Of a stretch of 39,742 nt of DNA, positions 9,276-18,771 are shown in pieces. Origin of the DNA: Kordiimonadaceae bacterium (GTDB lineage: Bacteria > Pseudomonadota > Alphaproteobacteria > Sphingomonadales > Emcibacteraceae); the NCBI GenBank assembly GCA_018660225.1, contig JABJKT010000033.1, positions 1-39,742 on the forward strand, read 5' to 3'. The notes below the pieces were generated by a model that made no database searches, was not told where the DNA came from, and saw only the letters and a list, made by a program, of their open reading frames with translations. A program made the position numbers and the translations under genes. The first letter of the stretch is position 1. Each line of letters starts with the position of its first letter.

Positions 9276-9550
9276 CTATAAAACGTACCCTTACAATTAC
9301 TCTAATCTGATTATTGGTATTTCTACAAATATAATATGGGTTTAGCATTATCTTTTCTAAATATTATATTATAATTTGCATTCAATAATTAAGAGTAAAA
9401 GCGCCTCATAGTTACATATTCAATAACATCCTTACAAAATCCTATTGAAAAACAACCATAAAATCAAGTAATTACTCTTATTTTATGGTTGTATAAGTTT
9501 ATTTGTTAATAAATAGTTAATTTTAGTACACGACAAGAAAGTTGTTTTCT

Positions 9551-9584
9551 AAAAAAAAGGCAGGTATTTACACCTGCCTTTTAA
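9551..9584 (-). terminator. Rho-independent terminator downstream of the AGCS transporter
   Basis: aaaaaaaaGGCAGGTatttacACCTGCCtttt: 7-bp GC-rich stem followed by a T run when read on the minus strand. Confidence 0.85.
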
Positions 9585-9609
9585 AATAAAATATCAATTG
9601 ATGAATTAG

Positions 9610-11289
9610 TTAACGTTTAATCTTCTCTGCATAATCCTCAACCATCGACTTAACCTCTTTACGCATCATAAACATACAAATTACGTTTGGTATGGTCATC
9701 AGGGCCACAGTGATAAGCGCTATGGTCCAGATAATAGCCGTATCGGAAATAGCGGCAACAAAGAAGCCAATAACATAAACGCAGCGATATGGTAGCACCG
9801 CCTTAGCACCTAAGAGATACGTAATGGCGCGGTCACCATAATATGACCAGGCCACTGCCGTTGAGAAGGCAAATAAGGTTAGCGCGATAGCGACAATATA
9901 TTTACCGTTTTCACCTAAGAAGCTTTTGGTAAAGGCCATACTGGTCAGCGTAGCAGAATGAACAAGTGACTTACCTGCCACCACCACATCTGAATCGTCG
10001 AGATTTCCATCAACCACCAAAAGCTTTCCGCTATATGGCTGTAGTTCACCATTTGCATCGTCCTTGGAGAATACGACTTCCTCTGCAACTGAACGGGCGT
10101 TCGTAACAGTTGAGCCAGTTGAAACCAATTTACCGGCGACAATATCAATCTCCGCATTCAGGGTTTGAATATTGGATCCTGCAATACCGTTTATATGCTT
10201 AAAGAGAGCTTCTTTCTCTACAGGGTCCGTATCTGAATATTCACCTTGCAGAATGCTAAAATCAGCGGCCTGGAAAGTATTTTGATATTTTTCGGTCCAG
10301 GCTCCTGATGATAAAATCACAAGCCCTGTCAGGGTACAAATCATAATCGTATCAATGAACGGCTCAAGCAAGGCTACCGTTCCTTCTGATACTGGTTCTT
10401 CTGTAATGGCAGACGCATGGGCAATAGCCGATGAACCCTGTCCAGCTTCGTTAGAGAATAGACCACGTTCAACACCGATGCCAAAGGCCTGTGCGAATGC
10501 ACCGCCGATAAAACCGCCAAGTGCCGCTGAACCGGTAAAGGCATCAGCAAATATTGAGATGAACGACGGTATAATTTGTTCATAGTTTGATGCAATTACA
10601 CAAAGTGAACCTACCAGATAAAGCGCCGCCATTGCTGGAACAACACGGGCTGCGAAACTGGCTATACGGGTAATCCCGCCAATAATCACAAAAGCGAGCA
10701 GCGCGGAAAGTACCAAACCACTGATCCAGCTTTCGATACCAAATGTGCTGGTCATTACCTGAGCGATATTATTGACCTGTGGCATGCTGCCAGAACCAAA
10801 AGAACTTAGGACAACTGCGATGGCAAATACCACTGCTAGCGGCTTCCAGCCAAGCCCCCTATCCATAACATACATCGGTCCACCGGCGACCGTACCGTCA
10901 TCAGTGGTTATTCTGTATTTATGAGAAAGGGATACTTCGACGAATTTGGTCGTCATCCCCATGGCTGCTGTCATAAGCATCCAGAAAATAGCCGCCGGTC
11001 CGCCTAAATAAATTGCAAGGGCAACGCCGCCCATGTTCCCTGTACCAATGGTTCCTGAAAGGGCCATAGACATGGCTTGGAAATGCGATGTTTCACCGCT
11101 GGCTTTATGGTCTTCAAATTCTTTGTCTTTACCTAATAGAACGCGCCAGGCATGTTTGAAAAACCTGATTTGTGGAAACTTTAGATAGACCGTAAAAAAT
11201 AATCCAATTCCCAAAAGGTAATATGGAAACCAAAATGCACCTCCAAGAAAACTATTTAACCAAATTAAAAAATCATTTATTGCTAACAT
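9610..11289 (-). CDS. Alanine/glycine:cation symporter (AGCS family)
   Basis: SGTIGTGNMGGVALAIYLGGPAAIFWM, GVERGLFSNEAGQGSSAIAHA, FAFSTAVAWSYYGDRAITYLLG. Has a ~120-aa hydrophilic insertion before LTSMAF. Confidence 0.93.
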   Translation of the reverse strand: MLAINDFLIWLNSFLGGAFWFPYYLLGIGLFFTVYLKFPQIRFFKHAWRVLLGKDKEFEDHKASGETSHFQAMSMALSGTIGTGNMGGVALAIYLGGPAAIFWMLMTAAMGMTTKFVEVSLSHKYRITTDDGTVAGGPMYVMDRGLGWKPLAVVFAIAVVLSSFGSGSMPQVNNIAQVMTSTFGIESWISGLVLSALLAFVIIGGITRIASFAARVVPAMAALYLVGSLCVIASNYEQIIPSFISIFADAFTGSAALGGFIGGAFAQAFGIGVERGLFSNEAGQGSSAIAHASAITEEPVSEGTVALLEPFIDTIMICTLTGLVILSSGAWTEKYQNTFQAADFSILQGEYSDTDPVEKEALFKHINGIAGSNIQTLNAEIDIVAGKLVSTGSTVTNARSVAEEVVFSKDDANGELQPYSGKLLVVDGNLDDSDVVVAGKSLVHSATLTSMAFTKSFLGENGKYIVAIALTLFAFSTAVAWSYYGDRAITYLLGAKAVLPYRCVYVIGFFVAAISDTAIIWTIALITVALMTIPNVICMFMMRKEVKSMVEDYAEKIKR

Positions 11290-11390
11290 TTAATCCCTCT
11301 TATTTTATGACTTATTATTATTTTTAAGAAATAACATTATAGAGAATAAGGCCATAGGTATAGAAATTTATATTTTTTTTTGAAAAGGAC

Positions 11391-11421
11391 AAAAAAACCC
11401 GGCTTAAGAGCCGGGTTTTTT
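11391..11421 (-). terminator. Rho-independent terminator, bidirectional-looking
   Basis: aaaaaaaCCCGGCttaagaGCCGGGttttttt-type hairpin immediately 3' of the minus-strand transporter ending at 11448. Confidence 0.88.
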
Positions 11422-11447
11422 CAATAAAATTTATTCAAGAATGTTTC

Positions 11448-12791
11448 TTAGACACCACTAACCGGTGCTGTAAACCAGTCAAAGAATATCCAGAAAATAA
11501 TACTTGAAAGGATCAGTGTCAGGAACATGGCCGGAAGACCTTTTCTCATCCATAAGACAGGCGTAATAGCCATAGCAGGATTTCCTGTTTCACGAGCAAG
11601 ACGCTCTGAAATTGTCACGATATAAACGTTGGCTGTTGAACCAATATGTGTACCGTTACCGCCCATACCAACACCGATAGCAAGCGACCACCAAAGTGGC
11701 GCAACGTTAATACCCTGTGTTTCAAGACCAAGAATAATCGGGATCATCGCAGCCGTGAACGGAATATTATCAATCGCCGCTGACAGAACAGCTGCAACCC
11801 ACATCAATACAATTGCTGCAAGCTTCAAATCACTTGTCACGAGTGGTAAGATTTGCTGTCCTAGATATTCAAGGAATTGACTATGTTCAACACCACCGAT
11901 AAGCATAAACAGCGCGGTAAAGAACAGGAGAAGCGACATTTCAACTTCTTCCAGTGTATGGTCCATTTCAACATGACGACTTACAAATAGTAAAGCCGTA
12001 AGACCGGCAGCACTCACAACCCAAGCATCCCAGCCAAGAGAAGTATGATTGATAAACAGAACAACCATTATGCCTAAGATCGCTAATGACCAGTACCAAA
12101 GCTTTTTATTAGTAATTGGAATTTCTTCAATTTCTTCCCAAGGACGCGGTGTCTCTGCAAGTTCTTCTTTAAAGAGGAACTTAAGAATTACAAGCACTGC
12201 AACCCAAGCCACAAGTACCGGAGGGCCCATGTGAATGAAGAATGTGTTAAAAGAAATATCAGCAGCAGAGCCGATCATAAGGTTAGGTGGATCACCAACA
12301 AGCGTTGCCACACCACCCGTATCAGAAAGCAGCGCAGCCGCCATTAGATAAGGAATAGGAGAAATAGCAAGTGTACGGGCAATCATAATAATAAGTGGGC
12401 CAAAGATAACAACGGTTGTCACGTTATCAAGCAACAAGCTGATAACCGTAACCGCAGTACCAATAAGCGCAAGCATCATGTAAAGTCGCCCTTTACTGGC
12501 GCGTGCAAGCACTACAGCTAGGTTCTGAAAACCACCTGTAGGGATCATGATAGCCACAATGGTCATCATACAACCAAGTAGGAAAATCACGTTCCAGTCG
12601 ATTACTTCAATCGCCATTTCATAGTCATAAAAACCATACCACTGACCAACCAAGGCCATTGCACCGGCACCAAGCATAGCAAATTTTGCACGGTGAAAAC
12701 CGTGAACATGCTCACTAAAGATACCTGCGAAGGTAAGCACGAGAATCGCGGCAGAAACCTTCATATCAAAGTCAAAAATTAATTCTTCCAT
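11448..12791 (-). CDS. ArsB/NhaD-family (SLC13-like) ion transporter
   Basis: HRAKFAMLGAGAMALVG, DWNVIFLLGCMMTIVAIMIPTGGFQNLA, LLDNVTTVVIFGPLIIMIA, LLSDTGGVATLVGDPPNLMIGSAA, AAIDNIPFTAAMIPII, GVGMGGNGTHIGSTANV. Confidence 0.9.
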   Translation of the reverse strand: MEELIFDFDMKVSAAILVLTFAGIFSEHVHGFHRAKFAMLGAGAMALVGQWYGFYDYEMAIEVIDWNVIFLLGCMMTIVAIMIPTGGFQNLAVVLARASKGRLYMMLALIGTAVTVISLLLDNVTTVVIFGPLIIMIARTLAISPIPYLMAAALLSDTGGVATLVGDPPNLMIGSAADISFNTFFIHMGPPVLVAWVAVLVILKFLFKEELAETPRPWEEIEEIPITNKKLWYWSLAILGIMVVLFINHTSLGWDAWVVSAAGLTALLFVSRHVEMDHTLEEVEMSLLLFFTALFMLIGGVEHSQFLEYLGQQILPLVTSDLKLAAIVLMWVAAVLSAAIDNIPFTAAMIPIILGLETQGINVAPLWWSLAIGVGMGGNGTHIGSTANVYIVTISERLARETGNPAMAITPVLWMRKGLPAMFLTLILSSIIFWIFFDWFTAPVSGV

Positions 12792-13058
12792 TTAAAAAAC
12801 TCTTTTTAAAAATTGTTAATGTGAAAAATTTAGAAAAATCAAAGAGTTAAGAATATCAAAATGGAATTCATTACTAAAATCATTTCATTGTAGTTTCTTA
12901 TTTAGTTCCCTAGCCTACCCTAAATTTTCTTGATTTTTACCATTATTTCCTAGAAAAGCAACCAAAATCGGACAGGCAATGTTCGATTTTGCCACATGTG
13001 TATTCACATTATACTTAGAACACTGGACAGAGGTAGTAATATATATTAGTCGTAAGTC

Positions 13059-13496
13059 ATGATTGATAAGCTTTACCAAAAAACTATTTTAAAACATGCT
13101 GCAAATGCGACAGCCCACGGCATCCTTGAAGATGCCGACCACAGCGTCATGGTCCATAACCCAATGTGCGGCGACCGGATTAAAGTTTTTATAAAGATGG
13201 ACGGCGATAAACTTGTCAGTTTTACGCATGAAGCCAAAGCCTGCGCCCTTTGTCAGGCTAGTGCATCCGTTCTTGGTGAGCATTACCATGGACTTGATAA
13301 AACAACACTCACTGAACTTGTTGATAAAATTATGCATTCCCTGAGTGATGCCAATGGCCCTGATTTAAACAGTTGGCCAGATGATCAGTGGAGCGATCTT
13401 GACGTTTTTAATGTGGTTAGGGATCATAAAAGTAGGCAGACCTGCGTGACGCTTCCCTTCGACGCTCTTCTTCAAGCTATGAATGAATGCAAATAA
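13059..13496 (+). CDS. NifU/IscU/SufU-like iron-sulfur cluster scaffold protein
   Basis: MVHNPMCGDRIKVFIKMDGDKLVSFTHEAKACALCQASASVLGE: three conserved Cys in SufU/IscU spacing. Confidence 0.88.
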   Translation: MIDKLYQKTILKHAANATAHGILEDADHSVMVHNPMCGDRIKVFIKMDGDKLVSFTHEAKACALCQASASVLGEHYHGLDKTTLTELVDKIMHSLSDANGPDLNSWPDDQWSDLDVFNVVRDHKSRQTCVTLPFDALLQAMNECK

Positions 13497-13563
13497 AATT
13501 ATTGCACCATTATCAATAAAGCCCTACTTTTAATATTCAACACATTGAAGAAAAGAGAGAATC

Positions 13564-14391
13564 ATGGAAGACAGCATCACTGAGTATAAAGATATGATTA
13601 TAGAGCTGGGGACTAATTACGGCCTTAACATCCTTTTCGCCATTATAATTCTTATCATTGGCTTAACCATTGCAGGCTCAGCACAAAGAATGGTGCTTGG
13701 TCTTTGCAGTAAAAGCAAAAAAATTGATCACACCCTTGGCGCTTTTTTCTCTAGCCTGGCACGTTATGTCATAATAATTTTCACCATTCTTGCGGTTCTT
13801 GATCGCTTCGGTGTAGAAACGGCCAGCCTGATTGCCATACTCGGTGCGGCGTCACTGGCAATTGGTCTTGCACTGCAAGGTACATTAAGCAACGTGGCGG
13901 CTGGTGTGATGCTGCTTATTTTCCGTCCTTTCAAAGTTGGCGATTTTATTGATGCAGCGGGTCACGCAGGAACTATTAAGCATCTCGGACTATTTGTTAC
14001 CGAAATGGCAACGGGCGATAATGTAAAAATTATAATCCCCAATAGCCAAATTTGGGGATCATCGATTAAAAACTTTTCCGCCAACAGCACACGCCGTGTC
14101 GATATGGTCATTGGCATTGGTTATGATGATGATATTGATAAGGCCATTACCGAAATCGGTAGTGTCATTGATGGTGATGACCGGGCACATAAAACACCGG
14201 AACCGGCGATGTTTGTCGGTGAGCTTGGCGCTAGTTCCGTTGATATTGTTGTACGCGTTTGGACTGATGCTGGAAATTACTGGCCCCTTAAAGCGGCACT
14301 TACAAAAAATATAAAACACCGGTTTGATGAAAAAGGGATCAGCTTCCCCTACCCTCAACAGGATGTTCATATTGTCTCCAATGTAAATTAA
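13564..14391 (+). CDS. Small-conductance mechanosensitive ion channel (MscS family)
   Basis: TM helices then FGVETASLIAILGAASLAIGLALQGTLSNVAAGVMLLIFRPFKVGDFIDAAGHAGTI, IIPNSQIWGSSIKNFS. Confidence 0.95.
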   Translation: MEDSITEYKDMIIELGTNYGLNILFAIIILIIGLTIAGSAQRMVLGLCSKSKKIDHTLGAFFSSLARYVIIIFTILAVLDRFGVETASLIAILGAASLAIGLALQGTLSNVAAGVMLLIFRPFKVGDFIDAAGHAGTIKHLGLFVTEMATGDNVKIIIPNSQIWGSSIKNFSANSTRRVDMVIGIGYDDDIDKAITEIGSVIDGDDRAHKTPEPAMFVGELGASSVDIVVRVWTDAGNYWPLKAALTKNIKHRFDEKGISFPYPQQDVHIVSNVN

Positions 14392-14399
14392 GGGCTCTA

Positions 14400-15500
14400 T
14401 TGGCAAATTTTATAGAAAAACAATATAAGAATAAAAACAGTCTTTTCTGGAAACTTCAAATCGCCGGGTGGGTTGCCTTTGGTGCAACGCGGGCGCTCAG
14501 TTCGTTTGCTGATGGCGAACAATCATTTTTTCTGGTCACAGTGGCCACATCAGTCATAAGCGGCTTTATCATCACCGTTTTTTTAAGGCTTATCTACCGT
14601 AAACTGCGTCAAAGTGATTTTCCGCCAACGACAATGATTTTATCAATCGCCACTCTTATTGTTATTTCAGCCTTAATCCTCAGCGCCATTGATACTTGGA
14701 TAGTGCTTCAAACTATATTCATTGATATCCAGCTTTATGAATTTGTCGCTGGACGGGCACTTTATGATCTATTCGTGTTACTGATTTGGACCGGCGCCTA
14801 TTTCATTATCAATTATCATTTCCTTCTTCTTGAACAAAAAGAAATGTATCTGCAAGCGGTCGCACAGGCCCACCACGCACAGCTACAAATGCTTAGATAT
14901 CAGATTAATCCACATTTCCTGTTTAACACCCTGAACGCTATATCGACGCTGGTTCTTGATAAACAATCAAAAGAAGCAAACGGTATGCTTACTAAACTGA
15001 GCGCCTTTTTACGCTTCAGCCTTGTTAATCAGCCCGAACAAAAAATATCGATCGATGAGGAAGTATATGCACTTTGGCTTTATCTTGATATTGAAAAGGT
15101 ACGTTTTGAAGAACGGCTCGTGCTCGACTTTCAGATTTCCGATGAAGCAAAAAGTGCGCTAGTGCCTAGCCTTCTTCTTCAGCCACTTGTGGAAAATGCC
15201 GTAAAATATGCCATCGCCCCCATGGAAGATGGCGGTAAAATATCACTAGATATAAAACGTAATGGCGAGCGACTTGAAATCGAGCTTCGTGATACGGGGC
15301 CCGGATTATCCGATCAGCCAACCGAGCATAAATATAATGAAAGCTCGAGCGGTGTCGGGCTTGAAAACACTAAAAACAGATTAAGACAGCTTTATCCTGG
15401 CGATCATACTATAGAGCTTAATAACCGTGATGAAGGTGGACTTCAGATCAATATTAATATCCCGTTTGAAACAAATAAGGGGCAGATAGATGCAGAATAA
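14400..15500 (+). CDS. LytS/AlgZ-type sensor histidine kinase (His_kinase/HATPase)
   Basis: MLRYQINPHFLFNTLNAISTLVLD, YLDIEKVRFEERL, PSLLLQPLVENAVKYAI, SGVGLENTKNRLRQLYPG. TTG start; 11-nt overlap with the response regulator. Confidence 0.92.
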   Translation: MANFIEKQYKNKNSLFWKLQIAGWVAFGATRALSSFADGEQSFFLVTVATSVISGFIITVFLRLIYRKLRQSDFPPTTMILSIATLIVISALILSAIDTWIVLQTIFIDIQLYEFVAGRALYDLFVLLIWTGAYFIINYHFLLLEQKEMYLQAVAQAHHAQLQMLRYQINPHFLFNTLNAISTLVLDKQSKEANGMLTKLSAFLRFSLVNQPEQKISIDEEVYALWLYLDIEKVRFEERLVLDFQISDEAKSALVPSLLLQPLVENAVKYAIAPMEDGGKISLDIKRNGERLEIELRDTGPGLSDQPTEHKYNESSSGVGLENTKNRLRQLYPGDHTIELNNRDEGGLQININIPFETNKGQIDAE

Positions 15501-16305
15501 AACCATACGTACTCTACTCGTTGATGATGAACCGCTGGCGCTTAAAGGCTTAAACCTGCGCCTTGAAGGTTTTGATGATATAGAAATTGTCGGCACAGCA
15601 GCCAATGGCCGCGAAGCGATAAAAAAAGTGCGGGCCGAAAAGCCCGATCTGGTATTTCTTGATATTCAAATGCCCGGCCTTGACGGTTTTGATGTGGTAA
15701 AGGCGCTTGCTAATGAAGTATTGCCAATAATCATTTTTGCCACCGCCTTTGATAAATACGCGATACAGGCCTTTGAAACACACGCTTCTGATTATCTGCT
15801 TAAGCCCATTGATGAAGACAGGCTGGGGCAGGCTATTTTAAAAGTACGTGAACAAATTGCCGAACATGTCGCCATTGAACAAAATGCTAAGCTGATCGAT
15901 CTGATCCGATCACTTGATAGTCCACCGGCCATTGAGCTATCAGAAATTCTCACTGCCGATGACATCACAAGCAAAAAACAATTTGAAACGCACTTTAACA
16001 TCAAAGACTGCGGTGAGATTACCCTCGTCGATGTCAGCACCATCGAATGGATTGACGCTGCTGGTGATTATATGTGCCTGCATACATCTGACAAAACCCA
16101 CATATTACGCGAAACCATGAAGAATATGGATAAGCGGCTTGATCCTGAAATATTCAAACGCATCCACCGCTCAACCATCGTCAATACCAATATGGTAGAG
16201 AAGCTCCAACCAACAACAGGCGGAAAATACCTGCTTACTCTGAAAAATGGTTCAGAAGTTCAGGCAAGTAGAAATTACAGAGAAGCGCTTACTCGGTTTC
16301 TGTGA
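15490..16305 (+). CDS. LytTR-family response regulator
   Basis: Receiver LLVDDEPLALKGL...DLVFLDIQMPGLDGFDVV...LLKPIDEDRL. LytTR DNA-binding domain VSTIEWIDAAGDYMCLHTSDKTHILRETMKNMDKRLDPEIFKRIHRSTIVNTNMVE. Confidence 0.95.
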   Translation: MQNKTIRTLLVDDEPLALKGLNLRLEGFDDIEIVGTAANGREAIKKVRAEKPDLVFLDIQMPGLDGFDVVKALANEVLPIIIFATAFDKYAIQAFETHASDYLLKPIDEDRLGQAILKVREQIAEHVAIEQNAKLIDLIRSLDSPPAIELSEILTADDITSKKQFETHFNIKDCGEITLVDVSTIEWIDAAGDYMCLHTSDKTHILRETMKNMDKRLDPEIFKRIHRSTIVNTNMVEKLQPTTGGKYLLTLKNGSEVQASRNYREALTRFL

Positions 16306-16341
16306 ACCAATATGGTATTTGCATTAAAAAGGATAAATAAA

Positions 16342-16860
16342 ATGGTCAAAATTTTCTCCTCTATCGTCACAGGCTTCATAATAATTCTGATAAGCCTGAC
16401 GACCAACGTCACCGCGCAGGAAGCTGAAGCAAATGCAGTATCACCTTCGCAGGAAATTCGCATAAAGGAAGAAGTCAAACTCATAGTCGAAAAATATTAC
16501 CGTTATTTTTCAGCTAATGAAATGGATAAAATCCCCGTTGAGACCCACACAATTCCGTGGACTATTCTGGGCACTGGCCGCACTTATTCTTCGGCGGAAG
16601 CGTCAAACGAAAATTATTATACGTCCTACGCCAATATTAAAAAGGACAACCCCAATTACGCCCGTTCCGTCTTCACGATCCAGAATATCTGCGTTTCATC
16701 ACCAACATCCGCCATCGTAAGCGGCTTTAACACCAGAAAGCGCACCGATAACAGCAACATATCCATAAGCGGAACAGTCTATATTCTCGAACTGACCGAG
16801 GCCGGATGGCGCATAAACAGCTTTGTTGGGAAGGCGCTTGATAAGATTATAAGCTGCTAA
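16342..16860 (+). CDS. Exported NTF2-like / SnoaL-like domain protein
   Basis: Start MVKIFSSIVTGFIIILISLTTNVTAQ (signal peptide) in ORF 16312-16860. EVKLIVEKYYRYFSANEMDKI...GWRINSFVGKAL resembles secreted NTF2-like folds. Confidence 0.6.
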   Translation: MVKIFSSIVTGFIIILISLTTNVTAQEAEANAVSPSQEIRIKEEVKLIVEKYYRYFSANEMDKIPVETHTIPWTILGTGRTYSSAEASNENYYTSYANIKKDNPNYARSVFTIQNICVSSPTSAIVSGFNTRKRTDNSNISISGTVYILELTEAGWRINSFVGKALDKIISC

Positions 16861-16870
16861 AAGATATTTT

Positions 16871-16911
16871 AGGCACAAAAAAGGAGCGAACCGTTAAGTT
16901 CGCCCCTTTCT
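16871..16911 (-). terminator. Rho-independent terminator between convergent genes
   Basis: aaaaaaGGAGCGAACcgttaaGTTCGCCCCttt: 9-bp stem with one wobble pair. Confidence 0.75.
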
Positions 16912-16930
16912 CAAATCGTATATATAAAAC

Positions 16931-18658
16931 CTAGTAACCTATCGCTGCAGCATCAAGGCTTCTGATATCGGCGGAGCCATATAGAATGCCATCTTTAAGC
17001 ATAATGGTGCTTAACGAGCCGATGGTAAATTGCATGGGGGCGATGGTATGACCCATGCCAATCAGGATATCTTTTGTATCCTTGCTAATGCCTTCTTCCA
17101 TCATGACGGAATCTGGAAGCCATTGATGATGAATTCTTGGTGCTGCAAGCGCATGCATGGCGTTCATTTCGAACTCAAGCACATTGAATACGCTTTGAAG
17201 TACCACAGTGATAATCGTGCTTCCGCCGGGGCTACCGGTTACGAAGAACGGTTTATCATCTTTCAGAACAATCGTTGGTGTCATGGATGATAGTGGACGT
17301 TTTCTTGGTTGAACACTGTTCGCTTCGCCGCCAATAAGGCCGTAACCATTAGGTGTGCCGGGTTTAGCGGAAAAGTCATCCATTTCATTATTAAGCATAA
17401 TACCAGTACCCGCCGCCATGGCACCGTTACCGTAACTAAAGTTAAGGGTATAGGTGTTACTAACCGCATTACCGTACTTATCCATTACGGAATAATGTGT
17501 GGTATCAGGGCTTTCAGCAACCAGATTAAGAGCCGGCGCTATATCGGTGGAGCGGCGTGATCTATCCGCTGGAATTTGATCGCGGATAAGTTTCGCATAT
17601 TTCTTACTGGTTAGTTCTTCTACAGGAACTACAGCAAAATCAGGATCACCAAGATATTTACTACGGTCGGCATAGGCCTGACGCATGCTTTCAATATAAA
17701 GATGCAGCGTTGCTGCACTATTATGACCTTTTGCTTTAAGATCATCATTTTCCAGCATATTCATAATCTGCACCAGATGAACACCGCCCGATGATGGTGG
17801 CGGCATGGTGACTACTTTATGACCTTTATATTCACCGACAATAGCGGGACGCTCTAAGGCAACATAATTTGCCATGTCTTCCATAGTGATCAGACCTTCG
17901 TGTGCTTCCATATCAGCGACAATGCGTTTTGCAATTTCGCCTTTATAAAAGGCATCTTTACCACCGTCCATTATTTGCTTTAAGGACCAGGCAAGGTCTT
18001 TCTGTTTTAATGTTTCGCCGTATTTATAGGACGTGCCGTCAGCTTTATAGAATACTTTCGACGCAGCAGGGCTTTGCAACATGCGTTCTTTTCGGGCATT
18101 AAGAGAACCTTCAAGATATGTGTAAAGCGGAAAGCCGTCATTAGCCAGATCATAAGCCGGCTTCATTACTTCAGCCAGTGACATGGTGCCGTAATTTTCC
18201 AGCGCATGAACCATTCCGGCAACCGTTCCCGGTACGCCTGTTGCTTTATAAGTGTATTTTGACGCGGCATTATCCACTGAACCGTCATCGTTTAAATACA
18301 TATCACGGCTGGCCGCTGCCGGCGCCATTTCACGGTAATCAATAGCAATTGATTTATTTTCTTCCGCTAGGTGAATAACCATAAAGCCACCACCGCCAAT
18401 ATTACCGGCTTGCGGGTATGTCACTGCCATTGCAAAACCAACGGCGACCGCTGCATCAACGGCGTTACCCCCTGCTTTAAGGATATCAACACCAACTTGT
18501 GATGCCATTTTTTCACGCGATGAGACCATGCCATTACGGCCGATCACCGGAACAAAACGGTCTTTGGTATCAAGACGCGGTGTTTGCTCCTGTGCGAAAG
18601 CAGCAGGAACTGATATATTCACCAGACACGCCACTAAAACTAATAACTTTAATTTCAT
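16931..18658 (-). CDS. ggt: Gamma-glutamyltransferase, exported (copy A)
   Basis: Start MKLKLLVLVACLVNISVPAAFAQ in ORF 16931-18700. GGNAVDAAVAVGFAMAVTYPQAGNIGGGGFMVIH, TTHYSVMDKYGNAVSNTYTLN (catalytic Thr), SSMTPTIV, TGSPGGSTIITVVLQ. Confidence 0.95.
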   Translation of the reverse strand: MKLKLLVLVACLVNISVPAAFAQEQTPRLDTKDRFVPVIGRNGMVSSREKMASQVGVDILKAGGNAVDAAVAVGFAMAVTYPQAGNIGGGGFMVIHLAEENKSIAIDYREMAPAAASRDMYLNDDGSVDNAASKYTYKATGVPGTVAGMVHALENYGTMSLAEVMKPAYDLANDGFPLYTYLEGSLNARKERMLQSPAASKVFYKADGTSYKYGETLKQKDLAWSLKQIMDGGKDAFYKGEIAKRIVADMEAHEGLITMEDMANYVALERPAIVGEYKGHKVVTMPPPSSGGVHLVQIMNMLENDDLKAKGHNSAATLHLYIESMRQAYADRSKYLGDPDFAVVPVEELTSKKYAKLIRDQIPADRSRRSTDIAPALNLVAESPDTTHYSVMDKYGNAVSNTYTLNFSYGNGAMAAGTGIMLNNEMDDFSAKPGTPNGYGLIGGEANSVQPRKRPLSSMTPTIVLKDDKPFFVTGSPGGSTIITVVLQSVFNVLEFEMNAMHALAAPRIHHQWLPDSVMMEEGISKDTKDILIGMGHTIAPMQFTIGSLSTIMLKDGILYGSADIRSLDAAAIGY

Positions 18659-18720
18659 TTTTTTCTCTTTCGATGTGATCATTGAAAACACCCTACACAT
18701 CTATAAAAAATTTGCAAAAG

Positions 18721-18754
18721 AAAAAGGCGGGCCACCAGGACCCGCCTTTTAAAA
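18721..18754 (-). terminator. Rho-independent terminator between the two ggt copies
   Basis: aaaaAGGCGGGccaccaggaCCCGCCTtttaaaa. Confidence 0.85.
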
Positions 18755-18771
18755 GCTGTATATTATAGCGT

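Noticed and set aside
14059-14406. 115-aa minus-strand ORF inside mscS
   Set aside because: Antisense to the conserved MscS coding region; no start signal or motif.
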